Shown here one piece after another: positions 9,022 to 15,555 of a DNA stretch of 29,581 nt. Position numbers and translations under genes: made by a program. This DNA comes from an uncultured Candidatus Melainabacteria bacterium (GTDB taxonomy: Bacteria; Cyanobacteriota; Vampirovibrionia; Gastranaerophilales; Gastranaerophilaceae), in contig CAKUTL010000015.1 of assembly GCA_934692295.1 (NCBI GenBank), positions 1 to 29,581 on the forward strand, given 5' to 3'. Numbering within the stretch: the stretch's first letter is position 1; each line of letters opens with the position of its first letter. The notes beneath the pieces are model-generated. The model made no database searches. It worked only from the letters and a program-made list of their open reading frames with translations, and was not told where the DNA came from.

Positions 9022-10434
9022 TTATTTTTCAGTTTCTTTTACTGAAACTTCTTTTACAGGAGTTTCACCATTATCAACTTTTCCTAAAATTTGAGGAAGT
9101 TCAATACCTGCTTGTCCAGCCAAATCGTGCATTGCAGGGAGTGATTTGATTAAATCTTTCATAAAGTTCGCAGTTGTAGAACCTTTATCAGAACCAGTTC
9201 CACCATCCCAAACAGTGATTTTATCAAATTTAATATTCTTAATTGCGTCAACTTGTTTTTCAACAATTTTTTCAATTTTTTCAATCATTAAGAAGCTTGT
9301 AGCAATTTCTGGACGGTTGTTAGAAATTTTAACTAAATCTTGATAACCTTTTGCTTTAGCTTCCAACACAGCTTTAACACCTTCTGCTTCAGCAAAGTAT
9401 TTAGCTTTGATTGCATCAGCTTGACCTGCGGCAATACGTCTTAATTTTTCAGCTTCAGCATCTGCTTCGACTTGAACTTTCAATTTTTCTACTTCTTGTC
9501 TTGCAAGTTCTTCTTTCTTCAATTTTGCTTCTTCTTGTTCTTTTTGAGCAAGTAATACATCTCTTTGAGCATTTGCTTTTGCAACTTCACCTTCTCTAAA
9601 TGCGTCTGCTTGTTTTACCGCAAGAGTAGCATTGTAATCTGCAATATTTGCCTTTGAAATGTTTTCACCTTCAACTGCTTGAGCCTCAAGTTCGGCAGTT
9701 TTAATACGTTGTTCTCTTTCTGCATTTGTTTTACCAATGAAGGTTTGAGCAGTTTGTTCTGCAACTTGAACTTCTTTTTCTTTATTGGCAGATGCTTCAC
9801 CAACAGCACCAAGTTTTTCTTGTTGAGCTACTTCAACCTTAGCTTTGTTGATTGCTTCTGCAGCGGCTTTTTTACCAATTGCATCAATATATCCAGATTC
9901 ATCTGTAATATCTTTGATGTTTACGTTGATGATTTCAAGACCAATTTTATTTAACTCAGTATTTACGTTTGCGTTAATTTGTTCTAAGAATTTTTCTCTA
10001 TCTTGGTTAATTTCTTCAATTGTTAATGTTGCAATTGCAAGACGTAATTGACCAAGAATAATATCACTTGCTTGAGTAATTACATCAGGTTTTGTTAGAC
10101 CTAACAAACGTTCTGCAGCATTTATCATAATTTTTGGATCGGTTGAAATACCAAAAGTAAATGTTGAAGGAACAGCAACACGGATATTACCCTTTGACAA
10201 TGCACCTTTAAGGTCAATATCAGTTGTCATTGGTTCAAGGGACAAAACGCCATAATCTTGAATCAATGGAATAATAAATGTACCTCCACCGTGTACACAT
10301 TTTGCAGTTTTTTCTCCTGCTGTTTTACCATAAACTACAATAATTTTGTTTGAAGGGCATCTTTTATATTGATTAGCGATAAAAATAAATACCGCTAAGA
10401 AAATTAATGCTCCTGTAATTGTTAATCCAAACAT
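9022..10434 (-). CDS. Flotillin-like SPFH/band 7 membrane scaffold protein
   Basis: Flotillins are membrane-attached scaffolds that organise membrane microdomains. The 470-residue protein starts with one hydrophobic segment (about 3-20), then an SPFH/band 7 domain (about 25-190). A long, highly charged Ala/Glu/Lys-rich coiled coil follows to about residue 360, with repeated AEA and KAE units and ending in AEAEGVKAVLEAKAKG. This is the order of B. subtilis YuaG (FloT) and FloA. The coiled coil produces long false open frames on the opposite strand. It lies 27 nt downstream of an NfeD-like gene, the same pairing as yuaF-yuaG, and AAGGAG precedes the start. I am sure of the family, not of the subfamily or cargo. 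Confidence 0.9.
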   Translation of the reverse strand: MFGLTITGALIFLAVFIFIANQYKRCPSNKIIVVYGKTAGEKTAKCVHGGGTFIIPLIQDYGVLSLEPMTTDIDLKGALSKGNIRVAVPSTFTFGISTDPKIMINAAERLLGLTKPDVITQASDIILGQLRLAIATLTIEEINQDREKFLEQINANVNTELNKIGLEIINVNIKDITDESGYIDAIGKKAAAEAINKAKVEVAQQEKLGAVGEASANKEKEVQVAEQTAQTFIGKTNAEREQRIKTAELEAQAVEGENISKANIADYNATLAVKQADAFREGEVAKANAQRDVLLAQKEQEEAKLKKEELARQEVEKLKVQVEADAEAEKLRRIAAGQADAIKAKYFAEAEGVKAVLEAKAKGYQDLVKISNNRPEIATSFLMIEKIEKIVEKQVDAIKNIKFDKITVWDGGTGSDKGSTTANFMKDLIKSLPAMHDLAGQAGIELPQILGKVDNGETPVKEVSVKETEK

Positions 10435-10461
10435 ATTTTTCTCCTTTTTATGTAATACTGA

Positions 10462-11040
10462 TTATTTTTTTGCCTTTTCGATATACAAAATATCATTTTG
10501 AACTTTTACAACTTTAATTAAATCAAAAGAGTTTATCGGTTCATTTGTTGTATTTACCGCATTTACAACTTGCAATTTGCCATTAAATTCAATTTCGACT
10601 TGGCCATTTGAATTTGGATGAAAACTTGTATATGCTTTTCCTATCTTATTTACAGCATTCGACTTGTCGTTACTAACATTTTTTTCTAACTTCTTTGCCA
10701 TAAACATTAACATTGCACTCAAAAACATAAACATAAAACCTACAGCAAAAGCCAAAAGAATTGCCATTTTATGTCCAAAAGAAAACTGAGTTAATGCAGC
10801 ATAACCCATCCAACCAAAACCCATCAAAAATGCTGTGATTGATTGGAAAGAGAAAAAGCCAAAAGATGGATCAGTGTCAGTTTCAGTATTAAAATCTGAA
10901 ATGACCTCACTATCTCCACCTCCTGTAAATGAAAATAATATCAATTTACAAACAAACAATACGGTTGCAAAAATTGCAATATAATAATAAATTTTCCATG
11001 GATTTGTTGTAGCTGCTGCTAAAAGATTATTCATAACCAT
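10462..11040 (-). CDS. NfeD/YuaF-like membrane protein paired with flotillin
   Basis: The 192-residue protein has membrane segments at about 17-37, 66-84 and 91-115, and a C-terminal small beta-rich domain (about 131-190, containing GKAYTSFHPNSNGQVEIEF) that looks like the OB-fold of NfeD-type proteins. In B. subtilis the similar YuaF is encoded next to the flotillin YuaG, and NfeD-like proteins are generally coupled to SPFH proteins. The adjacency here supports the same role. Two start codons are possible (MVM); AGGAG lies 4 nt before the first ATG and 10 nt before the second, so the start could be two codons later. It is 20 nt from rel and 27 nt from the flotillin gene, all one direction. 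The identification rests on layout and context more than on strong motifs. Confidence 0.7.
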   Translation of the reverse strand: MVMNNLLAAATTNPWKIYYYIAIFATVLFVCKLILFSFTGGGDSEVISDFNTETDTDPSFGFFSFQSITAFLMGFGWMGYAALTQFSFGHKMAILLAFAVGFMFMFLSAMLMFMAKKLEKNVSNDKSNAVNKIGKAYTSFHPNSNGQVEIEFNGKLQVVNAVNTTNEPINSFDLIKVVKVQNDILYIEKAKK

Positions 11041-11060
11041 ATAACTCCTATTTTATAATA

Positions 11061-13277
11061 CTAACTTTCAGTTTTTTTAGGTCGTCTTTTCTGCCTAAAA
11101 CCTCTTGAAGTTTTACTTGCTGAAGACTTTTTAATCATACTTGAAGATGTTTGAATACGTTTTACGCTATATACATCCGGCAAATTTTGAACACAAGTAA
11201 TAACCTTCTTCAAGGTATCAATATTATCAAGTTCTAAACCGATTTCAATGATACCCACATGGTTTTTAGTTTTAATATTTGCATTCACAATATTTGCATT
11301 GTTATCAGAAACAGCAGCAATTACATCTTTCAACAGACCTAATTTTTCAGCGGTTTCAATTCTTATAGTTGTTGTATAAGTTTTGTTTGTATTAACACCT
11401 GCCCAATGAATATCCATCAATCTTTCATGAGGGATTGTTTCAAGAGTTTTACAATCAACACGGTGAACAGTAACACCCTTAGCTCTTGTTACAACACCTA
11501 CAATTGGTTCGCCAGGAATTGGAGAACAACAGTGAGCAAAAGAATACAACAAGCCCTCTAAGCCAATAATATCTTTATGGGAACCCTTTCGTCCTGAAAC
11601 ATGGAAAGATTCTTCAGGTTTCTTTTCAACTGGCTTTTTGAGTTTGTTCAACACTTTTGTAATTGTTGTTTCACCATAGCCTAAAGCAGCAAATAAATCT
11701 TCAGCAGATTGATAATTCATAGTTTTAGCAACTTTATCAAACTCTCCAGATTTTACATAATCATCAAATACTGCTTTAGTAAGTTCATGTTCAAGATTTG
11801 TTTTACCAAGATTAACATGTTCTTCTCTATTATTCTTTTTAAACCATTGTCTAATTTTCTGAGATGCTTGTTTAGTAACAACAAAAGTCAACCAATCCAA
11901 ACGAGGTGCCGGAGTTTTTGAAGTTAAAACTTCAACAATATCGCCATTATTCAATTTTGTATTCAACGGAACAATACGACCATTAATCAAAGCTCCAACG
12001 GTTCTATGACCAACGTCAGAGTGAATTCTGTAAGAAAAGTCAACAGGGGTTGCATCTTTTGGTAAATCAATTACGTCCCCATTTGGAGTAAAAGCAAAAA
12101 CCTGATCGGAAAATAAGTCCAGTTTTACACTCTTTACATAATCTTCTGCATTTTTCATTTCCTTGTCATATTCAACAAGTTTGTGCATCCATGAGAACTT
12201 CATATCAGAAGCATTATCTGCTTTTTGTGAACCTTTTTCCTTATATCTCCAATGTGCAGCAATACCATATTCCGCAACTTGGTGCATTTTCCAAGTTCTA
12301 ATTTGGACTTCCAAAGGTTTTGATCGAGGACCAATTACAGATGTGTGCAAAGATTGATACATGTTACCTTTTGGCATTGCTATATAATCTTTAAACCTTC
12401 CTGGGATTGGCTTAAATTGAGAGTGAATTAAACCCAAAACCTCATAACATTCTTTTACCGTATCAACAATTACACGAACAGCAGTAATATCATATAAGTC
12501 ATGAAACGCAATATTCTGACGTTTCATTTTGGCATAAATACTATAGTAATGTTTTGCCCTTCCTGTAATTTGAGCATTAATACCACTTTTCTTAACATCT
12601 TGAGAAATTTTTTCAATTAAAGCATTAACTGTTTCTTCTCTATCAGCCTTTGTTTGAGCAACAAGTTGTGCTATCTCATAATACTTTTCCGGTTCTAAAT
12701 ATCTCAAAGATAAATCTTCTAACTCTGCTTTAATTTTATAGATACCTAAACGGTTTGCAAGCGGAGCAAAAATATCTAAAGTTTCTTGAGCAATTTTTTT
12801 CTGTTTTGCAGGTTCCATAAAATTAAGAGTTCGCATATTATGAAGCCTATCAGCAAGTTTCAAGAAAATAACTCGAATATCATTTGCCATCGCAATAAAT
12901 AAACGTCTAAAGTTTTCTGCCTGTCTTTCTTCTTTCGATTTGAATTGAAGTTTTCCAAGTTTTGTAACCCCTTGGACAAGAGTAAGAACATCTTCTCCAA
13001 AAAGTTCTTTTATAACTTCTGGCTTAGTATCGGTATCTTCCAAAATATCATGCAAAAAAGCGGCAATTAGAGTATGAGTATCAACCTCAAGCCCTGCAAG
13101 GATTTTTGCAACTTCAACTGGGTGAATAATATATGGTTCACCAGACACTCTGAATTGACCTTCATGAGTTTTCTTTGCAAATTTGTAAGCCTTCTCAACC
13201 TGAGCAATATCTTCTGGAGAGTGCTGTTGAGAGATTAGTAATTCTTTTAATTCTTTAAATGATTCTACGTCTGACAT
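11061..13277 (-). CDS. relA: Bifunctional (p)ppGpp synthetase/hydrolase Rel
   Basis: Rel makes and degrades the alarmone (p)ppGpp in response to starvation. The 738-residue protein has the complete long-RSH layout: HD hydrolase domain with the intact HDILED motif (76-81), synthetase domain with GRFKDYIAMPK (293-303), TGS domain (about 388-452), a conserved-Cys region with HCCSPIPG (582-589), and a C-terminal ACT domain (about 640-715). The RFKD sequence is the RXKD form typical of bifunctional enzymes, rather than EXDD of synthetase-only RelA. The C-terminus is very basic. No Shine-Dalgarno precedes the ATG, and a promoter-like pair (13287-13315) would give a leader of only a few bases. The next genes on the strand are the NfeD-like and flotillin genes. 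Confidence 0.95.
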   Translation of the reverse strand: MSDVESFKELKELLISQQHSPEDIAQVEKAYKFAKKTHEGQFRVSGEPYIIHPVEVAKILAGLEVDTHTLIAAFLHDILEDTDTKPEVIKELFGEDVLTLVQGVTKLGKLQFKSKEERQAENFRRLFIAMANDIRVIFLKLADRLHNMRTLNFMEPAKQKKIAQETLDIFAPLANRLGIYKIKAELEDLSLRYLEPEKYYEIAQLVAQTKADREETVNALIEKISQDVKKSGINAQITGRAKHYYSIYAKMKRQNIAFHDLYDITAVRVIVDTVKECYEVLGLIHSQFKPIPGRFKDYIAMPKGNMYQSLHTSVIGPRSKPLEVQIRTWKMHQVAEYGIAAHWRYKEKGSQKADNASDMKFSWMHKLVEYDKEMKNAEDYVKSVKLDLFSDQVFAFTPNGDVIDLPKDATPVDFSYRIHSDVGHRTVGALINGRIVPLNTKLNNGDIVEVLTSKTPAPRLDWLTFVVTKQASQKIRQWFKKNNREEHVNLGKTNLEHELTKAVFDDYVKSGEFDKVAKTMNYQSAEDLFAALGYGETTITKVLNKLKKPVEKKPEESFHVSGRKGSHKDIIGLEGLLYSFAHCCSPIPGEPIVGVVTRAKGVTVHRVDCKTLETIPHERLMDIHWAGVNTNKTYTTTIRIETAEKLGLLKDVIAAVSDNNANIVNANIKTKNHVGIIEIGLELDNIDTLKKVITCVQNLPDVYSVKRIQTSSSMIKKSSASKTSRGFRQKRRPKKTES

Positions 13278-13286
13278 AATAGATTT

Positions 13287-13315
13287 ATGATACAGATTAT
13301 AATAATAAATCGCAA
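13287..13315 (-). promoter_or_regulatory. Putative rel promoter with very short leader
   Basis: The minus strand reads TTGCGA (13310-13315), a 17-nt spacer, TATCAT (13287-13292), then 9 nt to the rel ATG. The expected start of transcription is about 2 nt before the ATG. An overlapping TATAAT at slightly higher coordinates would give a leader of about 11 nt. Neither leader contains a Shine-Dalgarno. Confidence 0.4.
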
Positions 13316-13359
13316 GAGAAATCGAAAAATTTCATATAAAGAGTTTAGACAAAATTTTA

Positions 13360-13368
13360 TGATAGAAT
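13360..13368 (+). promoter_or_regulatory. Extended -10 promoter of the DUF167 gene, 6 nt from the ATG
   Basis: TG-A-TAGAAT ends exactly 6 nt before the ATG at 13375, and no Shine-Dalgarno is present. With the usual 6-8 nt from -10 box to start site, transcription would begin at or next to the A of the ATG, giving a leaderless mRNA. It shares the 97-nt spacer with the divergent rel promoter. Confidence 0.45.
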
Positions 13369-13374
13369 TTTAAT

Positions 13375-13656
13375 ATGGTTAAAGAAACTAAAGATGGATT
13401 AATTGTTAATATTAAAATCGCTCCTAATTCTAAAAAGAATGAAATTATTCGGGAAGAAGAATTTGTCAAAATAAAAATTACAGCCCAACCAATCGATGGA
13501 AAGGCTAACAAAGCATTGGTTGAATTTTTATCAAAAAATTTTAAAATTCCTAAAACGTCAATAAAAATTCTAAAAGGCGAAACTTCAAAAGAAAAAACAA
13601 TCCTTTTTGACACACAAGACGAAGAGAAATTAACAAAACTTAAAGAAACATTATAA
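13375..13656 (+). CDS. DUF167 / YggU family protein
   Basis: The 93-residue protein matches the small DUF167 (UPF0235, YggU) family: a beta-rich N-terminus with KIAPNSKKNEI (14-24), the signature PIDGKANKALVEFL (39-52), and ILKGETSKEKTI (65-76). The family fold is known; its biochemical function is not settled. The length is typical. The start has no Shine-Dalgarno and a -10-like box lies 6 nt upstream, so translation may be leaderless. It is divergent from rel and lies 50 nt upstream of a small membrane protein gene. Confidence 0.9.
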   Translation: MVKETKDGLIVNIKIAPNSKKNEIIREEEFVKIKITAQPIDGKANKALVEFLSKNFKIPKTSIKILKGETSKEKTILFDTQDEEKLTKLKETL

Positions 13657-13706
13657 ATTAGCAAAATTTATTTTTAGGAGATTTAAAACATACAAGGGGG
13701 AAATAA

Positions 13707-14066
13707 ATGCAAATTTCAAGACTAAATCCTTTTGGATACGAGGCAACAACAGACAAAGGAAATAAATATAAGGCTACAAATAAAATAGGTGCAATATTAG
13801 GAACAGTAGGAATTGCTATAGGTGGAATTGATTACCTAAGAAACGAGTCCGGAATGTGTTCAAAAGAAATAAAAGGTGAATTTGGTTTTCCTCAGCTTAA
13901 AATAAACAAAAAAGAAGCGGGATTATGGAAATCATTAGGGGTATTAGCTGTTATTATAGATGCAGGAATAATGGCAGGTATTGGACACTGGATAGATAAA
14001 AAGACAAACAAAATACGTGCTTATAAAGCAGATGAAGAGGCAGAAAAATTAAATACAAATGCCTAA
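13707..14066 (+). CDS. Small lineage-specific membrane protein, unknown function
   Basis: I do not recognise a family. The 119-residue protein begins MQISRLNPFGYEATT, has two predicted membrane segments rich in Gly, Ala and Ile (about 28-44 and 77-93), a polar loop between them with KGEFGFPQLKINKKEAG, and a charged C-terminus. The start is well supported by AAGGGGG at 13694-13700. No signal peptide is apparent; the protein is predicted to be a hairpin in the membrane. Its stop codon is 2 nt before the -35 box of the leader promoter for the next gene. The N-terminal NPFGYEA resembles short FG-containing peptides at the start of other unknown proteins in this window. Confidence 0.75.
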   Translation: MQISRLNPFGYEATTDKGNKYKATNKIGAILGTVGIAIGGIDYLRNESGMCSKEIKGEFGFPQLKINKKEAGLWKSLGVLAVIIDAGIMAGIGHWIDKKTNKIRAYKADEEAEKLNTNA

Positions 14067-14068
14067 GC

Positions 14069-14096
14069 TTTACATTTATTACTTTTGTAATATAAT
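14069..14096 (+). promoter_or_regulatory. Promoter of the His-leader attenuator unit
   Basis: TTTACA (14069-14074, five of six consensus bases), a 16-nt spacer and a perfect TATAAT (14091-14096). The predicted start of transcription is about 14103, just ahead of an AAAGGAA ribosome site and the leader peptide ATG. It is the best-matching -35/-10 pair I found in the window. Confidence 0.7.
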
Positions 14097-14120
14097 AATA
14101 ACAAAGGAACAATTAGACAG

Positions 14121-14180
14121 ATGAAACAAAAATTTTTACAAATACATCATCACATTCATATCAACCTGAAGAGGTTGTAG
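14121..14180 (+). CDS. Leader peptide with His/Ile run (attenuator sensor)
   Basis: A 19-codon open frame, MKQKFLQIHHHIHINLKRL, ends with TAG at 14178-14180. Codons 9-11 and 13 are His (CAT, CAT, CAC, CAT), and codons 8, 12 and 14 are Ile. AAAGGAA (14103-14109) stands 11 nt before the ATG. The last five codons lie inside the first hairpin of the following attenuator, and the stop codon is at the end of its antiterminator strand. This is the arrangement of amino-acid-operon leader peptides such as hisL. The peptide itself is probably not the functional product. A His-rich metal-binding peptide is a less likely alternative. Confidence 0.6.
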   Translation: MKQKFLQIHHHIHINLKRL

Positions 14181-14259
14181 AATTGGTGATACGCTTGTAA
14201 AAATAATTCAATTCTTATAAACAACTTCTTCAGGATACCCCAAAGCGAAGTTGTTTTTT
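14162..14259 (+). promoter_or_regulatory. Transcription attenuator with mutually exclusive hairpins
   Basis: Three exclusive pairings can be read. First, 14162-14167 pairs with 14172-14177 (6 bp, loop GAAG). Second, the antiterminator pairs 14165-14178 with 14221-14234 (14 bp with one G-U), with an inner 7-bp stem of 14179-14185 and 14209-14215. Third, the terminator pairs 14220-14228 with 14247-14255 (9 bp), followed by a U-run. A ribosome at the leader stop codon would cover the 5' antiterminator strand and let the terminator form. A ribosome stalled at the His codons would leave it free and allow read-through. No known riboswitch consensus was recognised. Confidence 0.65.
14220..14259 (+). 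terminator. Attenuator terminator hairpin upstream of the 14285 gene
   Basis: A 9-bp stem (14220-14228 with 14247-14255) and an 18-nt loop, with six Ts at 14254-14259, form an intrinsic terminator 25 nt before the next ATG. Its 5' strand is shared with the long antiterminator stem, so the two cannot coexist. Confidence 0.75.
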
Positions 14260-14284
14260 AGTATTAAGAATTGAGGAAATAATA

Positions 14285-15550
14285 ATGACATTAACAAACA
14301 TAATATCTGCCATTGGCAATAACAGTAGCATTTACCCATTAATTGTGAGAGATTGCGGAATTGAAGCACCTTCCAAAATTCTCATTGCTAGAAATGAGAA
14401 CAAGAAAGAATCTAAAGAACTCGCAAATGATGCAACAAGAGAAAAAATAATTGACGAATATGCTACATCTGCAATTTGGTTGGGTGGAATTCCTGCGGTT
14501 GAATGTATCGCCGACAAATTTATCTCAAAAAAAGGATATAACCCTAATGTTAATATTAAGCTATTCAAAGAAGAACAAAATAAAAATGCTGGCAATATTT
14601 TCCAAGGAATTGAATACAATATAAACAAATTTAAAAACATTCAAGAAAAAGATGTTCAAGAAGCAATTGCAGATTTAGTCAAGGTTAAAAACAATAAACC
14701 ATTGTTTGAAGGACTTTTAACAAAAAAATTCTTTGCTGCAACTATCATCCCAACAGTTATAATGGGATTTATCCTTCCAAAATTAAATTTTGCACTTACT
14801 GCAAAACTCAGAAAAAATAAGAGCGAACAAAAAAGCTCACCTCAACCGCAAGTTCCAAACTTATTCTCAAATAAGAATATCAACTTTACAGGAAACATTA
14901 CCTCAACAATTGCAAACCTTAGAACTGTTGATAAGATGGCTATTTCCGATGGAGGATTAACAGTAGGAAGAGTTTCAACTTCAAGAAATAAAGATGAAGG
15001 ATATGTTAATGCTTTCAGAATGATAGGTTCTATGATTTTGAATTTTGTAACTCCTGCATACATTGCAAAAGGACTTGATAAGGCCTCTAATAAATTATTC
15101 AAAATAAATGTAAACCTAGATCCAAAAATTTTATCAAATAAAGACTTTATTTCAGCAATAAAAGAGAACAATTTTGAACTTCCGAAATCAAATTCCGCAA
15201 AAGATTTATTTGAATTTATAGATTCTAAACCAACTAGTTTATTTTCTCAAATGGCACAAGAAATGAAAAAAGTTTCATATCTAAAATCAGGTTTTAGAGA
15301 TCCGAGAAAATACGTTGATATTAAAGATTTAGCAAACTTTAGAAATGAAATAGAAAAATTTGTTAATATGGCTAAAAAATCAAACAATATTGAAAAATTC
15401 GCAAAAAAAGCAAAATATATAAAATGTGCAAATATTTTAGCAAATGTTGGTATTTCTAGTTTCTTACTTGCTGGAGTTTTACCAAAATTGCAGTACGAAT
15501 TTAACAAACTTATAACTGGTTCATACACAGACCCAGGGCTTAGAAAATAG
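14285..15550 (+). CDS. Histidine-free membrane protein of unknown function
   Basis: No family is recognised. The 421-residue protein has hydrophobic segments at about 149-171, 247-263 and 383-403. Two of them end in a similar element: GFILPKLNFALTAKL (161-175) and AGVLPKLQYEFNKLI (396-410), which suggests an internal duplication. A linker at 180-205 carries PQPQVPNLFS and NINFTGN. No signal peptide is apparent. The protein contains no histidine residue at all, while being rich in Ile, Lys and Asn. GAGGAA precedes the ATG. Expression is probably controlled by the His-codon attenuator directly upstream. Its stop is 5 nt from the stop of the opposing calpain gene, so it is the last gene of its unit. 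Confidence 0.8.
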   Translation: MTLTNIISAIGNNSSIYPLIVRDCGIEAPSKILIARNENKKESKELANDATREKIIDEYATSAIWLGGIPAVECIADKFISKKGYNPNVNIKLFKEEQNKNAGNIFQGIEYNINKFKNIQEKDVQEAIADLVKVKNNKPLFEGLLTKKFFAATIIPTVIMGFILPKLNFALTAKLRKNKSEQKSSPQPQVPNLFSNKNINFTGNITSTIANLRTVDKMAISDGGLTVGRVSTSRNKDEGYVNAFRMIGSMILNFVTPAYIAKGLDKASNKLFKINVNLDPKILSNKDFISAIKENNFELPKSNSAKDLFEFIDSKPTSLFSQMAQEMKKVSYLKSGFRDPRKYVDIKDLANFRNEIEKFVNMAKKSNNIEKFAKKAKYIKCANILANVGISSFLLAGVLPKLQYEFNKLITGSYTDPGLRK

Positions 15551-15555
15551 AAAAA

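Noticed and set aside
9146..10051. Several open frames antisense to, or in another frame of, the flotillin gene, including Leu-rich ones
   Set aside because: They come from the repetitive Ala/Glu/Lys coiled-coil codons of the flotillin gene. They have no ribosome sites and look like compositional shadows.
14101..14260. Known metabolite riboswitch as explanation of the 14162-14259 structure
   Set aside because: No conserved core of the TPP, FMN, cobalamin, SAM, preQ1, glycine, purine, fluoride, ZTP or glutamine classes was recognised. The in-register leader peptide explains the layout better.
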